The notes: generated by a model not told the origin, from the letters alone. A stretch of 64,000 bases of DNA from Halomonas sp. 25-S5 (GCF_029889845.1 NZ_JARANV010000014.1:1-64000), one strand, 5' to 3'. Counted from the first letter of the stretch, positions 26,690-35,139 are shown. Made by a program: numbers and translations.

Positions 26690-27485
26690 CGTGAACCTCC
26701 AGTCGAGTCCGTTCGGCCAGGGCCTCTGCATCCAGGTGATAGAGGGCATCGAGGAAGGCCACGGCGAAGCTTCCCGGGCCTCGCGCCACCTCGCCGGCCA
26801 GTTCGCCGGCCACGGCGTAGCAGGCCAGCGCCGCCACCGTCGCCTCGAAGGTATCATCGGCGCCGGCCAGGAAGGCCGCCACCACGCCGGTCAGCGCACA
26901 GCCCAGGGTGGTGACCCTGGGCATCAGCGGGTGGCCGCCCCGCAGGCGGGCGATCCGCCGGCCGTCGGTGACCAGATCCACCTCGCCGGTCACCGCGACC
27001 ACGCCATCCGTCTGGCGGGCCAGCCGGTGGGCGGCGTCGAGGGCCGCTTCGGCCGGGTCGGTGCTGTCCACGCCCCGCCCGCCGCCGGCCTGCCCCGCCA
27101 GGGCGATGATTTCCGAGGCGTTGCCGCGGATCACGTCCGGTGCGAGCGCCAGCAGTCGCGCGCCGGTCTCGCGGCGATAGCGCGTGGCGCCCACTGCCAC
27201 CGGGTCCAGCACCCAGGGCCGCCCCGTCTCCCCGGCGGCCAGGGCGGAGGCCTCCATGGCCTCGACCCAGTGGGGCGAGAGGGTGCCGATGTTGATCGTC
27301 AGGGCGCCGGCCAGCGCGGTGAACTCGGCGGCTTCCTCGCGGGCATGGACCATGGCCGGCGAGGCGCCGATGGCCAGCAGCACGTTGGCCATGCTGTTCA
27401 TGGCGACATGGTTGGTGATGTTGTGGACCAGCGGGCTGGTCTCGCGCACCCGGGCCAGGTGCGCGGCGGGATCGATGGCAAGCAT
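26679..27485 (-). CDS. thiM: Hydroxyethylthiazole kinase ThiM
   Basis: The 268-residue ribokinase-fold enzyme phosphorylates hydroxyethylthiazole for thiamine salvage. Signs are SPLVHNITNHVAMNSMANVLLAIGASPAM at the N-terminus, INIGTLSPHWVEAM, the VLDPVAVGATRYR loop and TTLGCALTGVVAAFLAG, the C-terminal anion-hole with Cys. It is the first gene after the TPP riboswitch. A 125-bp segment (27215-27339) of this gene is found again, inverted and with 3 mismatches, at 37136-37260. Confidence 0.95.
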   Translation of the reverse strand: MLAIDPAAHLARVRETSPLVHNITNHVAMNSMANVLLAIGASPAMVHAREEAAEFTALAGALTINIGTLSPHWVEAMEASALAAGETGRPWVLDPVAVGATRYRRETGARLLALAPDVIRGNASEIIALAGQAGGGRGVDSTDPAEAALDAAHRLARQTDGVVAVTGEVDLVTDGRRIARLRGGHPLMPRVTTLGCALTGVVAAFLAGADDTFEATVAALACYAVAGELAGEVARGPGSFAVAFLDALYHLDAEALAERTRLEVHDAP

Positions 27486-27540
27486 GGGGCCTCCCCGGCG
27501 CGGGAGGTGCGGCGCGGCGGCAGGGCCGGGGCCGCACGAC

Positions 27541-27614
27541 TCCCTCCGCCGGCATTATCCGGGTCAGGTTCCGAGGGTGCGTCTCAGCCGTGGCGATGTC
27601 GCCGCGGCGCCCCT
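27541..27614 (-). promoter_or_regulatory. TPP riboswitch (THI element) of thiM-thiE
   Basis: On the minus strand the THI-box landmarks appear in order: GGGGCGCC, GGCTGAGA, ACCCTCGGAACCTGA, CCGGATAATGCCGGCG and AGGGA. The last half ends 55 bp before the thiM start. Thiamine pyrophosphate binding should lower thiM-thiE expression, at translation or by termination. The 5' edge overlaps the 50-bp repeat. Confidence 0.93.
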
Positions 27615-27660
27615 GTCGTCAGTCCCCACTATCCCTGCACGCTCCCTGGCTGTAAAGGCC
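27611..27660. repeat. 50-bp direct repeat, left copy (thiM promoter region)
   Basis: Bases 27611-27660 are identical to 37257-37306, same orientation. It starts CCCTGTCGTCAGTCCCC and ends GGCTGTAAAGGCC. The two copies bracket the 9.6-kb foreign segment. Confidence 0.95.
27628..27656 (-). promoter_or_regulatory. Sigma-70 promoter of thiM-thiE
   Basis: On the minus strand TTTACA (27651-27656) and GATAGT (27628-27633) are spaced by 17 bases, immediately upstream of the riboswitch. The promoter is wholly inside the 50-bp repeat, so a second copy exists at 37257-37306. Confidence 0.7.
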
Positions 27661-27780
27661 CGGGGTTAGGCCAGCAGGTGGAAGCCGGAAGGAAAGCGGG
27701 TTCATCGCAGACTGGCGTGATCGTTGACCGCACGATACCGGCTATCCATCTGACCCCGTAGGCTCGATAAGCACCCGCGC

Positions 27781-27971
27781 ACCGGGCATGGCGAGGGCAC
27801 CATCGTCACGCCGGATGCGCCTCCGCGGTGAGCCGGCTCTCGTGGTGTCGTCCCCGACTAGCGGTGGCAGAGAAAAGAGCCCGGAGAAATCGGCGGTGTG
27901 GCCACCGCTGTGAGCCAGTGGAGTCAGAGGTTGATGGTGCCGTAATCGATCGGTGTATCGCGCAGTTGCAT
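27781..27971 (-). pseudogene. Collapsed cytochrome b561 gene
   Basis: Behind a strong AAGGAGG site the minus strand reads MQLRDTPIDYGTINL, a TGA, then LHWLTAVA, the classical start of cytochrome b561. After an out-of-frame jump it continues HTADFSGLFSLPPLVGDD and, in the same frame, RRDDGALAMPG, which resemble the family's middle and end. Most of the four helices are deleted, so about 60 of some 180 codons remain. A copy of the TCCCCG-N7-CATATTCC motif lies upstream. Confidence 0.6.
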
Positions 27972-28028
27972 GGGGACGCCTCCTTGGTCGTGTCGGTTCA
28001 CTCGCAATGGTGCGAGGCGATAGTGGGT

Positions 28029-28049
28029 GGAATATGAAGATACCGGGGA
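28029..28049 (-). promoter_or_regulatory. TCCCCG-N7-CATATTCC motif upstream of the cytochrome b561 remnant
   Basis: On the minus strand TCCCCG and CATATTCC are separated by 7 bases, as at 30390 and 33379. It lies 58 bp before the ATG of the cytochrome b561 remnant and in the divergent gap to the histidine kinase. It could be a response-regulator site combined with a core promoter. Confidence 0.45.
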
Positions 28050-28154
28050 GTCGGCGCCATCGCGCTTGCGTCGCGCACTCCGCGCGGGATACTTGGCGCT
28101 CGTGAGTCGGCCTGCCATGACAATGGGCAAGGCACAGGTGACTGGAAGGAGTTC

Positions 28155-29687
28155 ATGAGGCGACCGGGTATCACTGCGAAGCTGTTTCTCGCCATTCTGG
28201 GCGTCACGCTGTGCGTGGTCGTGCTCATGACCTTCGCGGTACAGGTGACCTTTCGCAGCGATTTCCTCGACTACGTCCGCGAGCGCGAGGGCGAGCGCAT
28301 CGACACGCTGGCGTCGGTGCTTGCCGATTACTATCGCGAGGCCGGGGACTGGGAAAATCTATCCGAGGGCGGGCGCTGGCAGCGCCTGCTCCGGGAGGCG
28401 CTGTGGCGCCAGCGAGAGGCGGAGGCCGATCACCGCGAGCGCGACGAGGGCGAACACCGGGAACGGGATGGCGGGGACGACGACGATGACGACGACCACG
28501 AAAGCGACGGCTCCCGGCACCTGTTTACCGGCCCTGCCGGGGACGTGCCGTCCATGCAGGGCCCGGTCCGTTTCGGCCCCGCCCTGCTGGACGCCGACCG
28601 GCGGCACGTGGCCGGGCCGAAGGTGGTGTCGGGCCAGACGGAGTCGCGTTCGGTCGTGGTGGACGGCGCAACCGTGGGCTGGCTGGTCTACCGCCCGCCG
28701 GGGCGTATCACCGACGACCTCGCCCTGCGTTTCCAGGAGAAACAGTTCGACGCCGCCTGGATGACCGCGCTGGTCGTCGTGGTGCTCGCCACGGTGGTCA
28801 GCCTCCTGCTCGCCCGGGGATTCCTCGCGCCGGTACGCCGCCTCGCCGGTGCCACCCTGGCACTCACCGCCGGGCGATTCGACACCCGGGTGGACGAGTC
28901 ACGCCGTGACGAGCTCGGCCAGCTGGCAAACGACTTTAACCGCCTCGCCGAGACCCTGGAACGCAACGAGCGCCTGCGCCGCGCATTCATGGCGGACATC
29001 TCCCACGAGCTGCGCACGCCGCTGTCGGTGCTGCGCGCCGAGCTGGAGGCCATGGAGGACGGGGTGCGTCCGCTCACCCGGGAGTCGCTGACCGGCCTGC
29101 AGGGCAGCGTCGCGACCCTGAGCAAGCTCGTCGACGACCTCTACGAGCTCTCCCTCTCCGATGCCGGTGCCTTGAACTACCGCATGGAGGGACTGGATCT
29201 CGCCGCGCTGGTGCGGGCGGGCGCCGAGCAGTGGCGCTCGAGGATGGCGGACGCCGGCCTGGTTCTGGCCCTGGAGGTGCCTGGCGTGCCGGTGACGGTC
29301 ACCGCCGATCGCGGCCGCGTCAACCAGCTCCTGGGCAACCTGCTGCACAACAGCCTGTGTTATACCGACCGCGATGGCGAGGTGCGGCTGTCGCTCACCA
29401 CCCGGGACGGGGAGGCCGTGCTGCGGCTGGAGGACTCCGCACCGGGTGTGCCCGCCGAGGCCCTGGAGCGGTTGTTCGAGCGGCTCTACCGGGTGGAGGG
29501 CTCGCGCAGCCGTTCCAGCGGCGGCGCGGGCCTCGGCCTTGCGATATGCCGCAACATCGCCGAGGCCCATGGTGGCTGGATCGAGGCGTACCCCTCGCCC
29601 ATCGGCGGCGTTGGCATACGCCTGACGCTGCCGATGGCGGACCGGGTCAACGGGGCACGACAAACGGGGAGGGTATCCGGGGCATGA
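28155..29687 (+). CDS. Sensor histidine kinase with an acidic periplasmic loop (BaeS/BqsS-like)
   Basis: The 510-residue inner-membrane kinase has TM1 at about 9-33, a periplasmic domain at 34-200, TM2 at 201-220, HAMP, H-box [11 protein letters not shown] with H284, the N-box [15 protein letters not shown] and the G-box [10 protein letters not shown]. The sensor loop carries RERDE (R94-E98, an RExxE pattern used for Fe(II) sensing in BqsS) and a run of seven Asp plus His (D108-H115). A divalent-cation signal is therefore plausible (inference). GGAG precedes the ATG; the stop overlaps the regulator start as ATGA. Confidence 0.9.
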   Translation: MRRPGITAKLFLAILGVTLCVVVLMTFAVQVTFRSDFLDYVREREGERIDTLASVLADYYREAGDWENLSEGGRWQRLLREALWRQREAEADHRERDEGEHRERDGGDDDDDDDHESDGSRHLFTGPAGDVPSMQGPVRFGPALLDADRRHVAGPKVVSGQTESRSVVVDGATVGWLVYRPPGRITDDLALRFQEKQFDAAWMTALVVVVLATVVSLLLARGFLAPVRRLAGATLALTAGRFDTRVDESRRDELGQLANDFNRLAETLERNERLRRAFMADISHELRTPLSVLRAELEAMEDGVRPLTRESLTGLQGSVATLSKLVDDLYELSLSDAGALNYRMEGLDLAALVRAGAEQWRSRMADAGLVLALEVPGVPVTVTADRGRVNQLLGNLLHNSLCYTDRDGEVRLSLTTRDGEAVLRLEDSAPGVPAEALERLFERLYRVEGSRSRSSGGAGLGLAICRNIAEAHGGWIEAYPSPIGGVGIRLTLPMADRVNGARQTGRVSGA

Positions 29688-30361
29688 GTGCACGCATCCT
29701 CATCGTGGAAGACGAGCCCCGGCTGGCGGGGCTGCTGGCCGACTACCTGCGCAGGGCGGACTATGAGCCGCACCTACTCGATGACGGCCGCGACGTCGTG
29801 CCCTGGGTTCGCCGGAATCGGCCCGACCTGGTGCTCCTCGACCTCATGCTCCCCGGCGAGGATGGCATGAGCGTGTGCCGTGAGATCCGCGGCTTCAGCG
29901 AGGTACCCGTGGTCATGGTCACCGCCCGGGTGGAAGAGATCGACCGCCTCCTCGGCCTGGAGCTCGGTGCCGACGACTACATCTGCAAGCCGTTCAGCCC
30001 GCGGGAGGTGGTGGCGCGGGTGAAGGCCATCCTGCGCCGGAGCCGCACGGACCCGGGCGCCGATACGGGCCGTGGGCTCGTGGTGGACGAGGCCGGCTAC
30101 CGCGCCAGCCTCGACGGCGAGCCCCTGTCGCTGACGCCGGTGGAGTTCCGGCTGCTCGCCAGCCTGGCAGCGCACCACGGCCGGGTGTTCTCGAGGGACC
30201 AGCTCCTCGATCACCTCTACGACGACCACCGCGTGGTCACCGACCGGACGGTGGACACCCACGTCAAGAACCTCCGGCGAAAAATGGCGGCGATCCGCGG
30301 CGACCAGGAGCTGATCCGCTCGGTGTACGGCGTCGGTTACCGTCTCGAGGCCGTGGACTAA
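29684..30361 (+). CDS. OmpR-family response regulator partner
   Basis: The 225-residue receiver (acidic pocket E9-D10-E11, phospho-acceptor D53 in [14 protein letters not shown] in [10 protein letters not shown]) is followed by an OmpR winged helix ([41 protein letters not shown]). Translation is coupled to the kinase. The first target candidate begins 29 bp downstream: a TCCCCG-N7-CATATTCC motif before the EF-hand gene. Nearest known types are BaeR/BqsR/CarR. Confidence 0.92.
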   Translation: MSARILIVEDEPRLAGLLADYLRRADYEPHLLDDGRDVVPWVRRNRPDLVLLDLMLPGEDGMSVCREIRGFSEVPVVMVTARVEEIDRLLGLELGADDYICKPFSPREVVARVKAILRRSRTDPGADTGRGLVVDEAGYRASLDGEPLSLTPVEFRLLASLAAHHGRVFSRDQLLDHLYDDHRVVTDRTVDTHVKNLRRKMAAIRGDQELIRSVYGVGYRLEAVD

Positions 30362-30389
30362 GGCCCTCCGCCGCGACGTTCATACTCTC

Positions 30390-30410
30390 TCCCCGATTCG
30401 CCCATATTCC
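30390..30410 (+). promoter_or_regulatory. TCCCCG-N7-CATATTCC motif upstream of EF-hand gene 1
   Basis: This copy is part of a longer block (30381-30411) that matches 33370-33400 at 27 of 31 positions. It is 84 bp before the EF-hand ATG. Conservation extends further toward each gene (GCGGTCCGCCGCGGCCGCAAT), so the promoter was duplicated with the gene. Confidence 0.5.
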
Positions 30411-30493
30411 CTCCACCACCCGTGATCACAATCGTCTGCGAGGTCGCGGTCCGCCGCGGCCGCAATCCTCGCAGCAATTACGGGAGAAAACCC

Positions 30494-30985
30494 ATGTATC
30501 AAGGCAAGCTCTTGATTGGTGCCACTGTTCTCACCGCCGCCGTTGCGGGCTTGGCCAATGCCGGTCCGGATCGGGGTTCGGGGGATGGTGCCGCCCCGCC
30601 CATGCAGGCTTCGGCGTCCGGGGAACGGGTCACGGCCCGCTTCTCCGAGGCGGACGCCAACGGCGACGGCCAGCTCGACGTCGACGAGATCCAGGCGCTG
30701 CTGATGCGCATACGTGCCGAGCGCAGCGTCCAGTGGCTCGACCGGGACGGAGACGGTGCGGTCAGCCAGGCGGAGTTTACTGGGCCGGCGGGAGGCCCCG
30801 GCGTGGGCATGGAGCGCGATACCGATAACCGCAGACGCTACGACGACGAGGGCTACGAGGACGAGGACGAGGACGAGGAGGACGACGACGGCGCCACCGC
30901 CGGACCCGCCCCCGCCGGCACTACCGCGCCCCCGGACAACGGCCTGTTCACGCCGGGCTCGACCCCGAAGGTGAACACCAAGTAA
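30494..30985 (+). CDS. Secreted EF-hand protein 1 with acidic tail
   Basis: The 163-residue protein has a signal peptide (KLLIGATVLTAAVAGLANA, cleavage near GPDR). Two EF-hand loops with full ligand sets follow: DANGDGQLDVDE (54-65) and DRDGDGAVSQAE (83-94). The C-terminal part is disordered, with a Glu/Asp run of about 15 residues and a Pro/Ala tail. Periplasmic Ca2+ binding is expected. It is a paralogue of the EF-hand gene at 33495, sharing the signal peptide and promoter. GGGAG precedes the ATG. Confidence 0.88.
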   Translation: MYQGKLLIGATVLTAAVAGLANAGPDRGSGDGAAPPMQASASGERVTARFSEADANGDGQLDVDEIQALLMRIRAERSVQWLDRDGDGAVSQAEFTGPAGGPGVGMERDTDNRRRYDDEGYEDEDEDEEDDDGATAGPAPAGTTAPPDNGLFTPGSTPKVNTK

Positions 30986-31030
30986 GGCCGAGGCAATGAC
31001 TGTGGTCGCGAACCGCAAGGAGAAGACACG

Positions 31031-31501
31031 ATGAAATCGATCCTCGTCCCCCTCACGCTGGCCGCTGCGCTGACCTTTCCGGCAATCGCCTCGGCGGCAC
31101 CAGTGACGTTCACCACTCAGCTGAATCGTTACGGCGGCAATGGCGCCTACCTGGCCTATTACGTTACCGACGCCAGCGGCGCTTATGTCGGCAGTCTCTG
31201 GATGGCCGGTGAGAAGTCCAAATATTACAAGGACCTGACGGGCTGGTATCGCGCCACGAACGGTGACACGGCGCAGGTCGATGGCATCACCGGTGCCAGT
31301 GTTGGCGAGGGGCAGACCCTGGAATTCACGCTGGATCTCAACGAGGCGCTGTTCGAGCAAGGGTACACGTTGCATGTCGATGCGGCGGTTGAAGATAGGC
31401 GTGAGTCCCCGCGGGAAATCAATATCCCCTTGAACCGTGCCAATGCCGGCGAGGTGGTACGCGGTCGCCGCTACATCGCCAGCTTCAAGTACGAGATGTG
31501 A
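31031..31501 (+). CDS. Periplasmic DUF2271 protein
   Basis: The 156-residue protein has a signal peptide (cleavage near ASA-APVTF). The mature part matches DUF2271: GAYLAYYVTDASGAYVGSLWMAGEKSKYYKDL, WYRATNG, DGITGASVGEGQ and a closing VVRGRRYIASFKYEM. In other genomes the family is found next to PepSY-TM flavoreductases and ApbE, and is suspected to belong to a periplasmic flavin-based electron pathway; its biochemical role is unproven. Here the same neighbours follow within 20 bp. RBS AAGGAGA fits the start. Confidence 0.88.
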   Translation: MKSILVPLTLAAALTFPAIASAAPVTFTTQLNRYGGNGAYLAYYVTDASGAYVGSLWMAGEKSKYYKDLTGWYRATNGDTAQVDGITGASVGEGQTLEFTLDLNEALFEQGYTLHVDAAVEDRRESPREINIPLNRANAGEVVRGRRYIASFKYEM

Positions 31502-31512
31502 GGGTCCGGCCC

Positions 31513-32386
31513 GTGATTCGTGTGCTGCATCGGTGGCCGGGGCTGGTGGCCCTGGCCCTGCTCATCGTGTTGTCCGTCAGCGGTGCCGCCCTGGGCCTCG
31601 AGCTAGCGCTCACGCATCGGCCCCCGGGGTCACGCTACCCGCCATCTCACACTCGTTTCGCGTCGCGACTACGGCGCCGAGGTGCAGGCGCCCACGTCCA
31701 TCCTGCGTTTTGCCCTGCCAAGGGAGTCGCTCTGGCAGCGCCTGACCGGGCACGGGTTCGGCCGGTTCAGCGCAGGCGATCTCCTGGGTATTGTGCCGGA
31801 CGGCTCGGAGCTGCCGCGCCTGTACTCGCTGGCCTCGGGGCGCCGTGACGGCTTCATCGAGATCGTGGTCCGAAAGCACCCCGGCGGGCTGTGTTCCGGT
31901 CAGCTCGTGGGGCTCGAACCGGGTCAGACGGTGCGTGCGTTTCTGCGCCGTCACCCCGACTTCAAACCGGGTTCGGGCCATGCACCGCTGATCCTGATCG
32001 GCGCGGGCACGGGCGTGGGGCCGCTTGCGGGGTTCATCCGCGACAACACCGGGCGCCGCCCGGTGCATCTGTTCTTCGGCATGCGTCACCCGGACAGCGA
32101 TTTCCTCTACGACAGGGAGTTGATCGAGTGGCGGGCGCAGGGACGGCTTGAGCGTCTCACCACCGCAACCTCGCGTGCGGCAGGCCCCCCTTACGCGCAG
32201 GACGCGCTGCGCGCGGAGGCTACGCCGGTTGCGGAGGCCATCCGCAGCGGCGCGCGTGTCGTGGTCTGCGGCGGACAGGGTATGGCGAGGGGGGTGTCCG
32301 AGGCCCTGGAGGAGATCCTCGCCCCAACAGGCTTGACACCGGCCGTACTGAAAGAGGAAGGGCGCTATGTCGAAGACATCTACTGA
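31513..32386 (+). pseudogene. PepSY-TM/flavoreductase gene reduced to its first helix and FNR domain
   Basis: GTG at 31513 starts VIRVLHRWPGLVALALLIVLSVSG, the first membrane helix of PepSY-TM reductases. Near 31620 the frame is lost. In another frame the bases read HLTLVSRRDYGAEVQAPTSI and then a complete FAD/NAD(P)H reductase domain: RLYSLASG, LILIGAGTGVGPLAGFIRDN, HLFFGMRHP and the C-terminal YVEDIY. The membrane core, PepSY and any flavodoxin domain (several hundred residues) are missing. An ATG at 31682 might still give a soluble reductase of 234 residues. Confidence 0.7.
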
Positions 32387-33365
32387 ACCCGTGCGCCACG
32401 CGCTCAACGGCCCGACCATGGGCACGCGCTGGCAGGCGACCTTCCTGGCGGCGCCGGGGTTCGATCCGTCCCGCTTGCGGGTCGCACTGCAGGCGGCCGT
32501 GGACGAGGTGGACGGGCAGATGTCGACCTGGAACCCCGACAGTGACCTCATGCGGCTTAACGACGCGCCTGTGAATCAGCGCATTGCGCTACCCGCGCGC
32601 CTGCGGCAGGTACTGGCACTCGGCCTTGAAGTCGGGCGCGCTTCGGGCGGGGCCTTCGATATCGGCATGGGCGACGCGGTAACCGCCTGGGGGTTTGGGC
32701 CGGGTGGGGGGTCCGGTGAGCGAATCCGTACCGCACTCGCGGCACCCCGGCGGCCGGCCCACGAGGTGCTCACCCTGGAGGAAGGCAGCGTGATCAAGCG
32801 CGCCCCGATCACCCTCGACCTCAATGGCATCGCCAAGGGCTATGGTGTCGACCGGCTCGCCGAGGTGCTCGCCGGCTTTGGCATCCGTGACGCGCTGGTC
32901 GGTATCGACGGGGAAATGCGCGCCATGGGCCTGCGCGGCGACGGTGAGGCATGGCGCATCGCCGTCGAGGCGCCGGACTCGGCGGCCCGTGCACCGCACT
33001 CCATCCTGACGCTCCAGGACGCGGCCGTTGCCACATCCGGCGATTATCGGCACTGGGTCGAAGCCCAGGGGCGACGGCTGTCCCACACAATGGACCCGGG
33101 GTGTGGTGCCCCGCTCGCGGCCTCCCCCGCGTCGGTGACCGTCCTCGCCCGGCGCTGTGTCGAGGCGGATGCGTGGGCAACCGCGCTCATGGTCCTGGGG
33201 GCCGAGCGTGGCCGCGTTCTCGCCGAGGCAATAGGACTGAATGCCCTGTTCCTGATCCGTGACCGCGGCTCCGACGGGGTTACTACGCTCGGGGTCGGCG
33301 AGCTGTTCTCCCCCGCGGGCCCGGAACGGCCACACCGGCGCAACGTCGCCGTAAGACCGTGGTGA
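32367..33365 (+). CDS. apbE: FAD:protein FMN transferase ApbE
   Basis: The 332-residue protein attaches FMN covalently to threonine in target proteins of the cell envelope. Family marks are GPTMGTRWQATF, MSTWNPDSDLMRLN, GGAFDIGMG, ITLDLNGIAKGYGVDRLA, GDYRHW, HTMDPGCGAPL (usually HTIDPRTG) and DAWATALMVLGAE, which holds the Mg-binding Asp. It lacks an obvious lipoprotein signal, unlike many homologues. It overlaps the reductase gene by 20 bases and completes a DUF2271-flavoreductase-ApbE set. Confidence 0.92.
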   Translation: MSKTSTEPVRHALNGPTMGTRWQATFLAAPGFDPSRLRVALQAAVDEVDGQMSTWNPDSDLMRLNDAPVNQRIALPARLRQVLALGLEVGRASGGAFDIGMGDAVTAWGFGPGGGSGERIRTALAAPRRPAHEVLTLEEGSVIKRAPITLDLNGIAKGYGVDRLAEVLAGFGIRDALVGIDGEMRAMGLRGDGEAWRIAVEAPDSAARAPHSILTLQDAAVATSGDYRHWVEAQGRRLSHTMDPGCGAPLAASPASVTVLARRCVEADAWATALMVLGAERGRVLAEAIGLNALFLIRDRGSDGVTTLGVGELFSPAGPERPHRRNVAVRPW

Positions 33366-33378
33366 TGTTCACACTTTC

Positions 33379-33399
33379 TCCCCGATTGGCGCATATTCC
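33379..33399 (+). promoter_or_regulatory. TCCCCG-N7-CATATTCC motif upstream of EF-hand gene 2
   Basis: Second plus-strand copy, 95 bp before the EF-hand ATG, in the duplicated promoter block (33370-33400). Conserved GCGGTCCGCCGCGGCCGCAAT follows in both promoters. Confidence 0.5.
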
Positions 33400-33494
33400 C
33401 GCCATTGCCCATGGCTACAATCGGGTGAGATGTGGCGGTCCGCCGCGGCCGCAATCTTCGCGGTAATCACAACAGCCATTATGGGAGAAGACCT

Positions 33495-33974
33495 ATGCAC
33501 AAAGGCAAGCTCTTGATCGGTGCCACCGTTCTCACGGTCGTTGTGGCCGGCGTCGCCAACGCCAGCCCGGAGCGGCGTGGGGGCTACGGCGGGCCCATGA
33601 TGTCGGGGGTCACCCCGGACGACCTGCCCATGAGTGTCCAGGACCTCAAGGATCGCCAGGCGGGCCGCTTCTCCGAGGCGGACGTCAACGGCGACGGCCA
33701 GCTCGAGGTCCGGGAGATGCAGGCGCTGATGATGCGCATGCGTGCCGAGCGCCGCATGCAGAGGCTCGACAGCAACGGCGACGGTAGCGTCAGCCAGGAC
33801 GAGTTCGCCTACCCGATGGAGCGCCGGCTGATGTGGATGGACCGTAACGGCGACGGCCGCATCGAGCGCAACGAAATTGGTCGTGGCTGGTACGATGATG
33901 ATCGCCGGGGTACCTACGGCGAGCATGGGGAACGCCGTGGGCATGGAGAGCGCCGGGATGGCGACGACAGGTGA
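33495..33974 (+). CDS. Secreted EF-hand protein 2 with three EF hands
   Basis: The 159-residue paralogue of the protein at 30494 has the same signal peptide pattern (KLLIGATVLTVVVAGVANA). Three canonical Ca2+ loops follow: DVNGDGQLEVRE, DSNGDGSVSQDE and DRNGDGRIERNE. The C-terminus is rich in Arg, Asp and His. Gene 1 has lost the third loop and instead carries an acidic tail. GGGAGAAG precedes the ATG. It lies between ApbE and a cytochrome b561, so Ca2+ or another divalent ion may tune this redox set (inference). Confidence 0.9.
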   Translation: MHKGKLLIGATVLTVVVAGVANASPERRGGYGGPMMSGVTPDDLPMSVQDLKDRQAGRFSEADVNGDGQLEVREMQALMMRMRAERRMQRLDSNGDGSVSQDEFAYPMERRLMWMDRNGDGRIERNEIGRGWYDDDRRGTYGEHGERRGHGERRDGDDR

Positions 33975-34054
33975 GAGGCGCCGGGGTACCGCGCGCGGTG
34001 CCCTCATACTTATGAGCGGACAGGGCGTCGGCCCGTTCCGATAAAGGAGGGTGT

Positions 34055-34717
34055 ATGAGTACGGAAGAAGAGAAAGGTGACGCCCGCGCCGGAAAGATGG
34101 TGCAGGTGTGGGATCCGGTGGTGCGGCTTTTTCACTGGTCGCTGGTGGTGGCCTTCACTGTCGCGTATTTCTCCGCCGAGGAGGAGAGCATGGTTCACAT
34201 CTACGCCGGGTACATCGTGCTGGCGCTGATCGTCGTGCGCGTGATCTGGGGGGTGGTGGGCTCAAGGTATGCGCGTTTCGCGGACTTCGTGCGGCCGCCG
34301 GGGGAGGTCTTCGCCTACCTGCGTGGGCTGGTGTCCGGGAAGCCGCGCCACTACCTCGGCCACAATCCGGCCGGTGGCTGGATGATCATCGCCCTGCTCG
34401 TGGGCCTGTTCGTCGTGACGTTGAGCGGCGTGATGCTCGACACGGCCGAGGGCGGTGTGTTTACCGCGGCGGCCGGTAGCAACGGTGGGGCGGTCATCGC
34501 CACAGCCCGCGCGGAGGAAGGCGAGTACGGTGAGGCCGGCGAGCGCGGCGAAGGCGGCGAAGGCGGCGAGGAGTTCTGGGAGGAGGTCCACGAGGTGTCG
34601 ACCAATGCGACGCTCTTTCTCGTATTCCTGCATATCGCGGGCGTGATCGTCTCAAGCCGGCTCCATCGCGAGAACCTGGTGCGCGCGATGGTGACCGGCC
34701 GCAAACACAGGGCCTGA
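34055..34717 (+). CDS. Cytochrome b561-family protein with a Gly/Glu-rich loop
   Basis: The 220-residue, four-helix b-type cytochrome begins VQVWDPVVRLFHWSLV. Heme-ligand histidines are in FHWSLV, MVHIYAGYIVL, EEVHEVSTNATL and LVFLHIAGVIVSSRLHREN. Between helices 3 and 4 lies an insertion of about 30 residues made almost only of Gly, Glu, Ala and Arg (GEYGEAGERGEGGEGGEE), absent from the homologue at 25429. AAAGGAGGG precedes the ATG. Probably moves electrons across the membrane for the DUF2271/ApbE/EF-hand set. Confidence 0.9.
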   Translation: MSTEEEKGDARAGKMVQVWDPVVRLFHWSLVVAFTVAYFSAEEESMVHIYAGYIVLALIVVRVIWGVVGSRYARFADFVRPPGEVFAYLRGLVSGKPRHYLGHNPAGGWMIIALLVGLFVVTLSGVMLDTAEGGVFTAAAGSNGGAVIATARAEEGEYGEAGERGEGGEGGEEFWEEVHEVSTNATLFLVFLHIAGVIVSSRLHRENLVRAMVTGRKHRA

Positions 34718-34793
34718 CCGCGGGCCCGGGTCGGCCGCCCGCTTTGCGGGTAGTGGGCGGCCGGGCTGTCGCGGCGGGGGGCTGTATTGCGGG

Positions 34794-34994
34794 TCAGCCC
34801 CTCGCCGCCGGCAGGTTCAGCATCACCACGCCCGCAACGATCAGCGCGATCCCGCCGGCCTTGGCGAGCGGGAACGTCTCGCCGAAGACGATTACCGACG
34901 GGCCCGGGCGGGAGAAGCCCTCGGAGGCCTTGAGTGCGGTGGTCGCGATCACCTCGCTGGTGATCGCGACGGCGAGCCAGATCAGTGCGTTCAT
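34794..34994 (-). pseudogene. SMR (EmrE-type) multidrug transporter with internal deletion
   Basis: The reading frame gives MNALIWLAVAITSEVIATTALKASEGFSRPGPSVIVFG, the start of a small multidrug resistance protein with the key Glu of helix 1. It then jumps to GETFPLAKAGGIALIVAGVVMLNLPAA, the last helix. Helices 2 and 3 (about 40 residues) are deleted in frame, leaving 66 instead of about 110 residues. It cannot form the four-helix pump. Confidence 0.75.
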
Positions 34995-35139
34995 GTCCTG
35001 CCTCCGTCATGCCGTCGGGCCGTCCTCGCAGCCCGGCGCCGCCAGCCCAGGGGGTTGTTGATCCCGGGGCCGTGCCTGGCCCGGGACACCGCCATGGTGC
35101 CCACGGGGTCAATGCCCGCGCCGGCGCGCCCGGTTCGCC

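Noticed and set aside
28480..28510. Asp-rich run in the kinase as a sequencing artefact
   Set aside because: The GAC/GAT codons are mixed and the frame stays open on both sides into well-conserved kinase domains.
30853..30890. GAGGACGAGGAC tract as a tandem-repeat or CRISPR-like array
   Set aside because: It is a coding low-complexity acidic tail without spacer-repeat structure.
34351..35112. Long minus-strand frame across cytochrome b561 and the SMR remnant
   Set aside because: Arg/Pro/Ala-rich translation without motifs or RBS; an antisense shadow of real genes.
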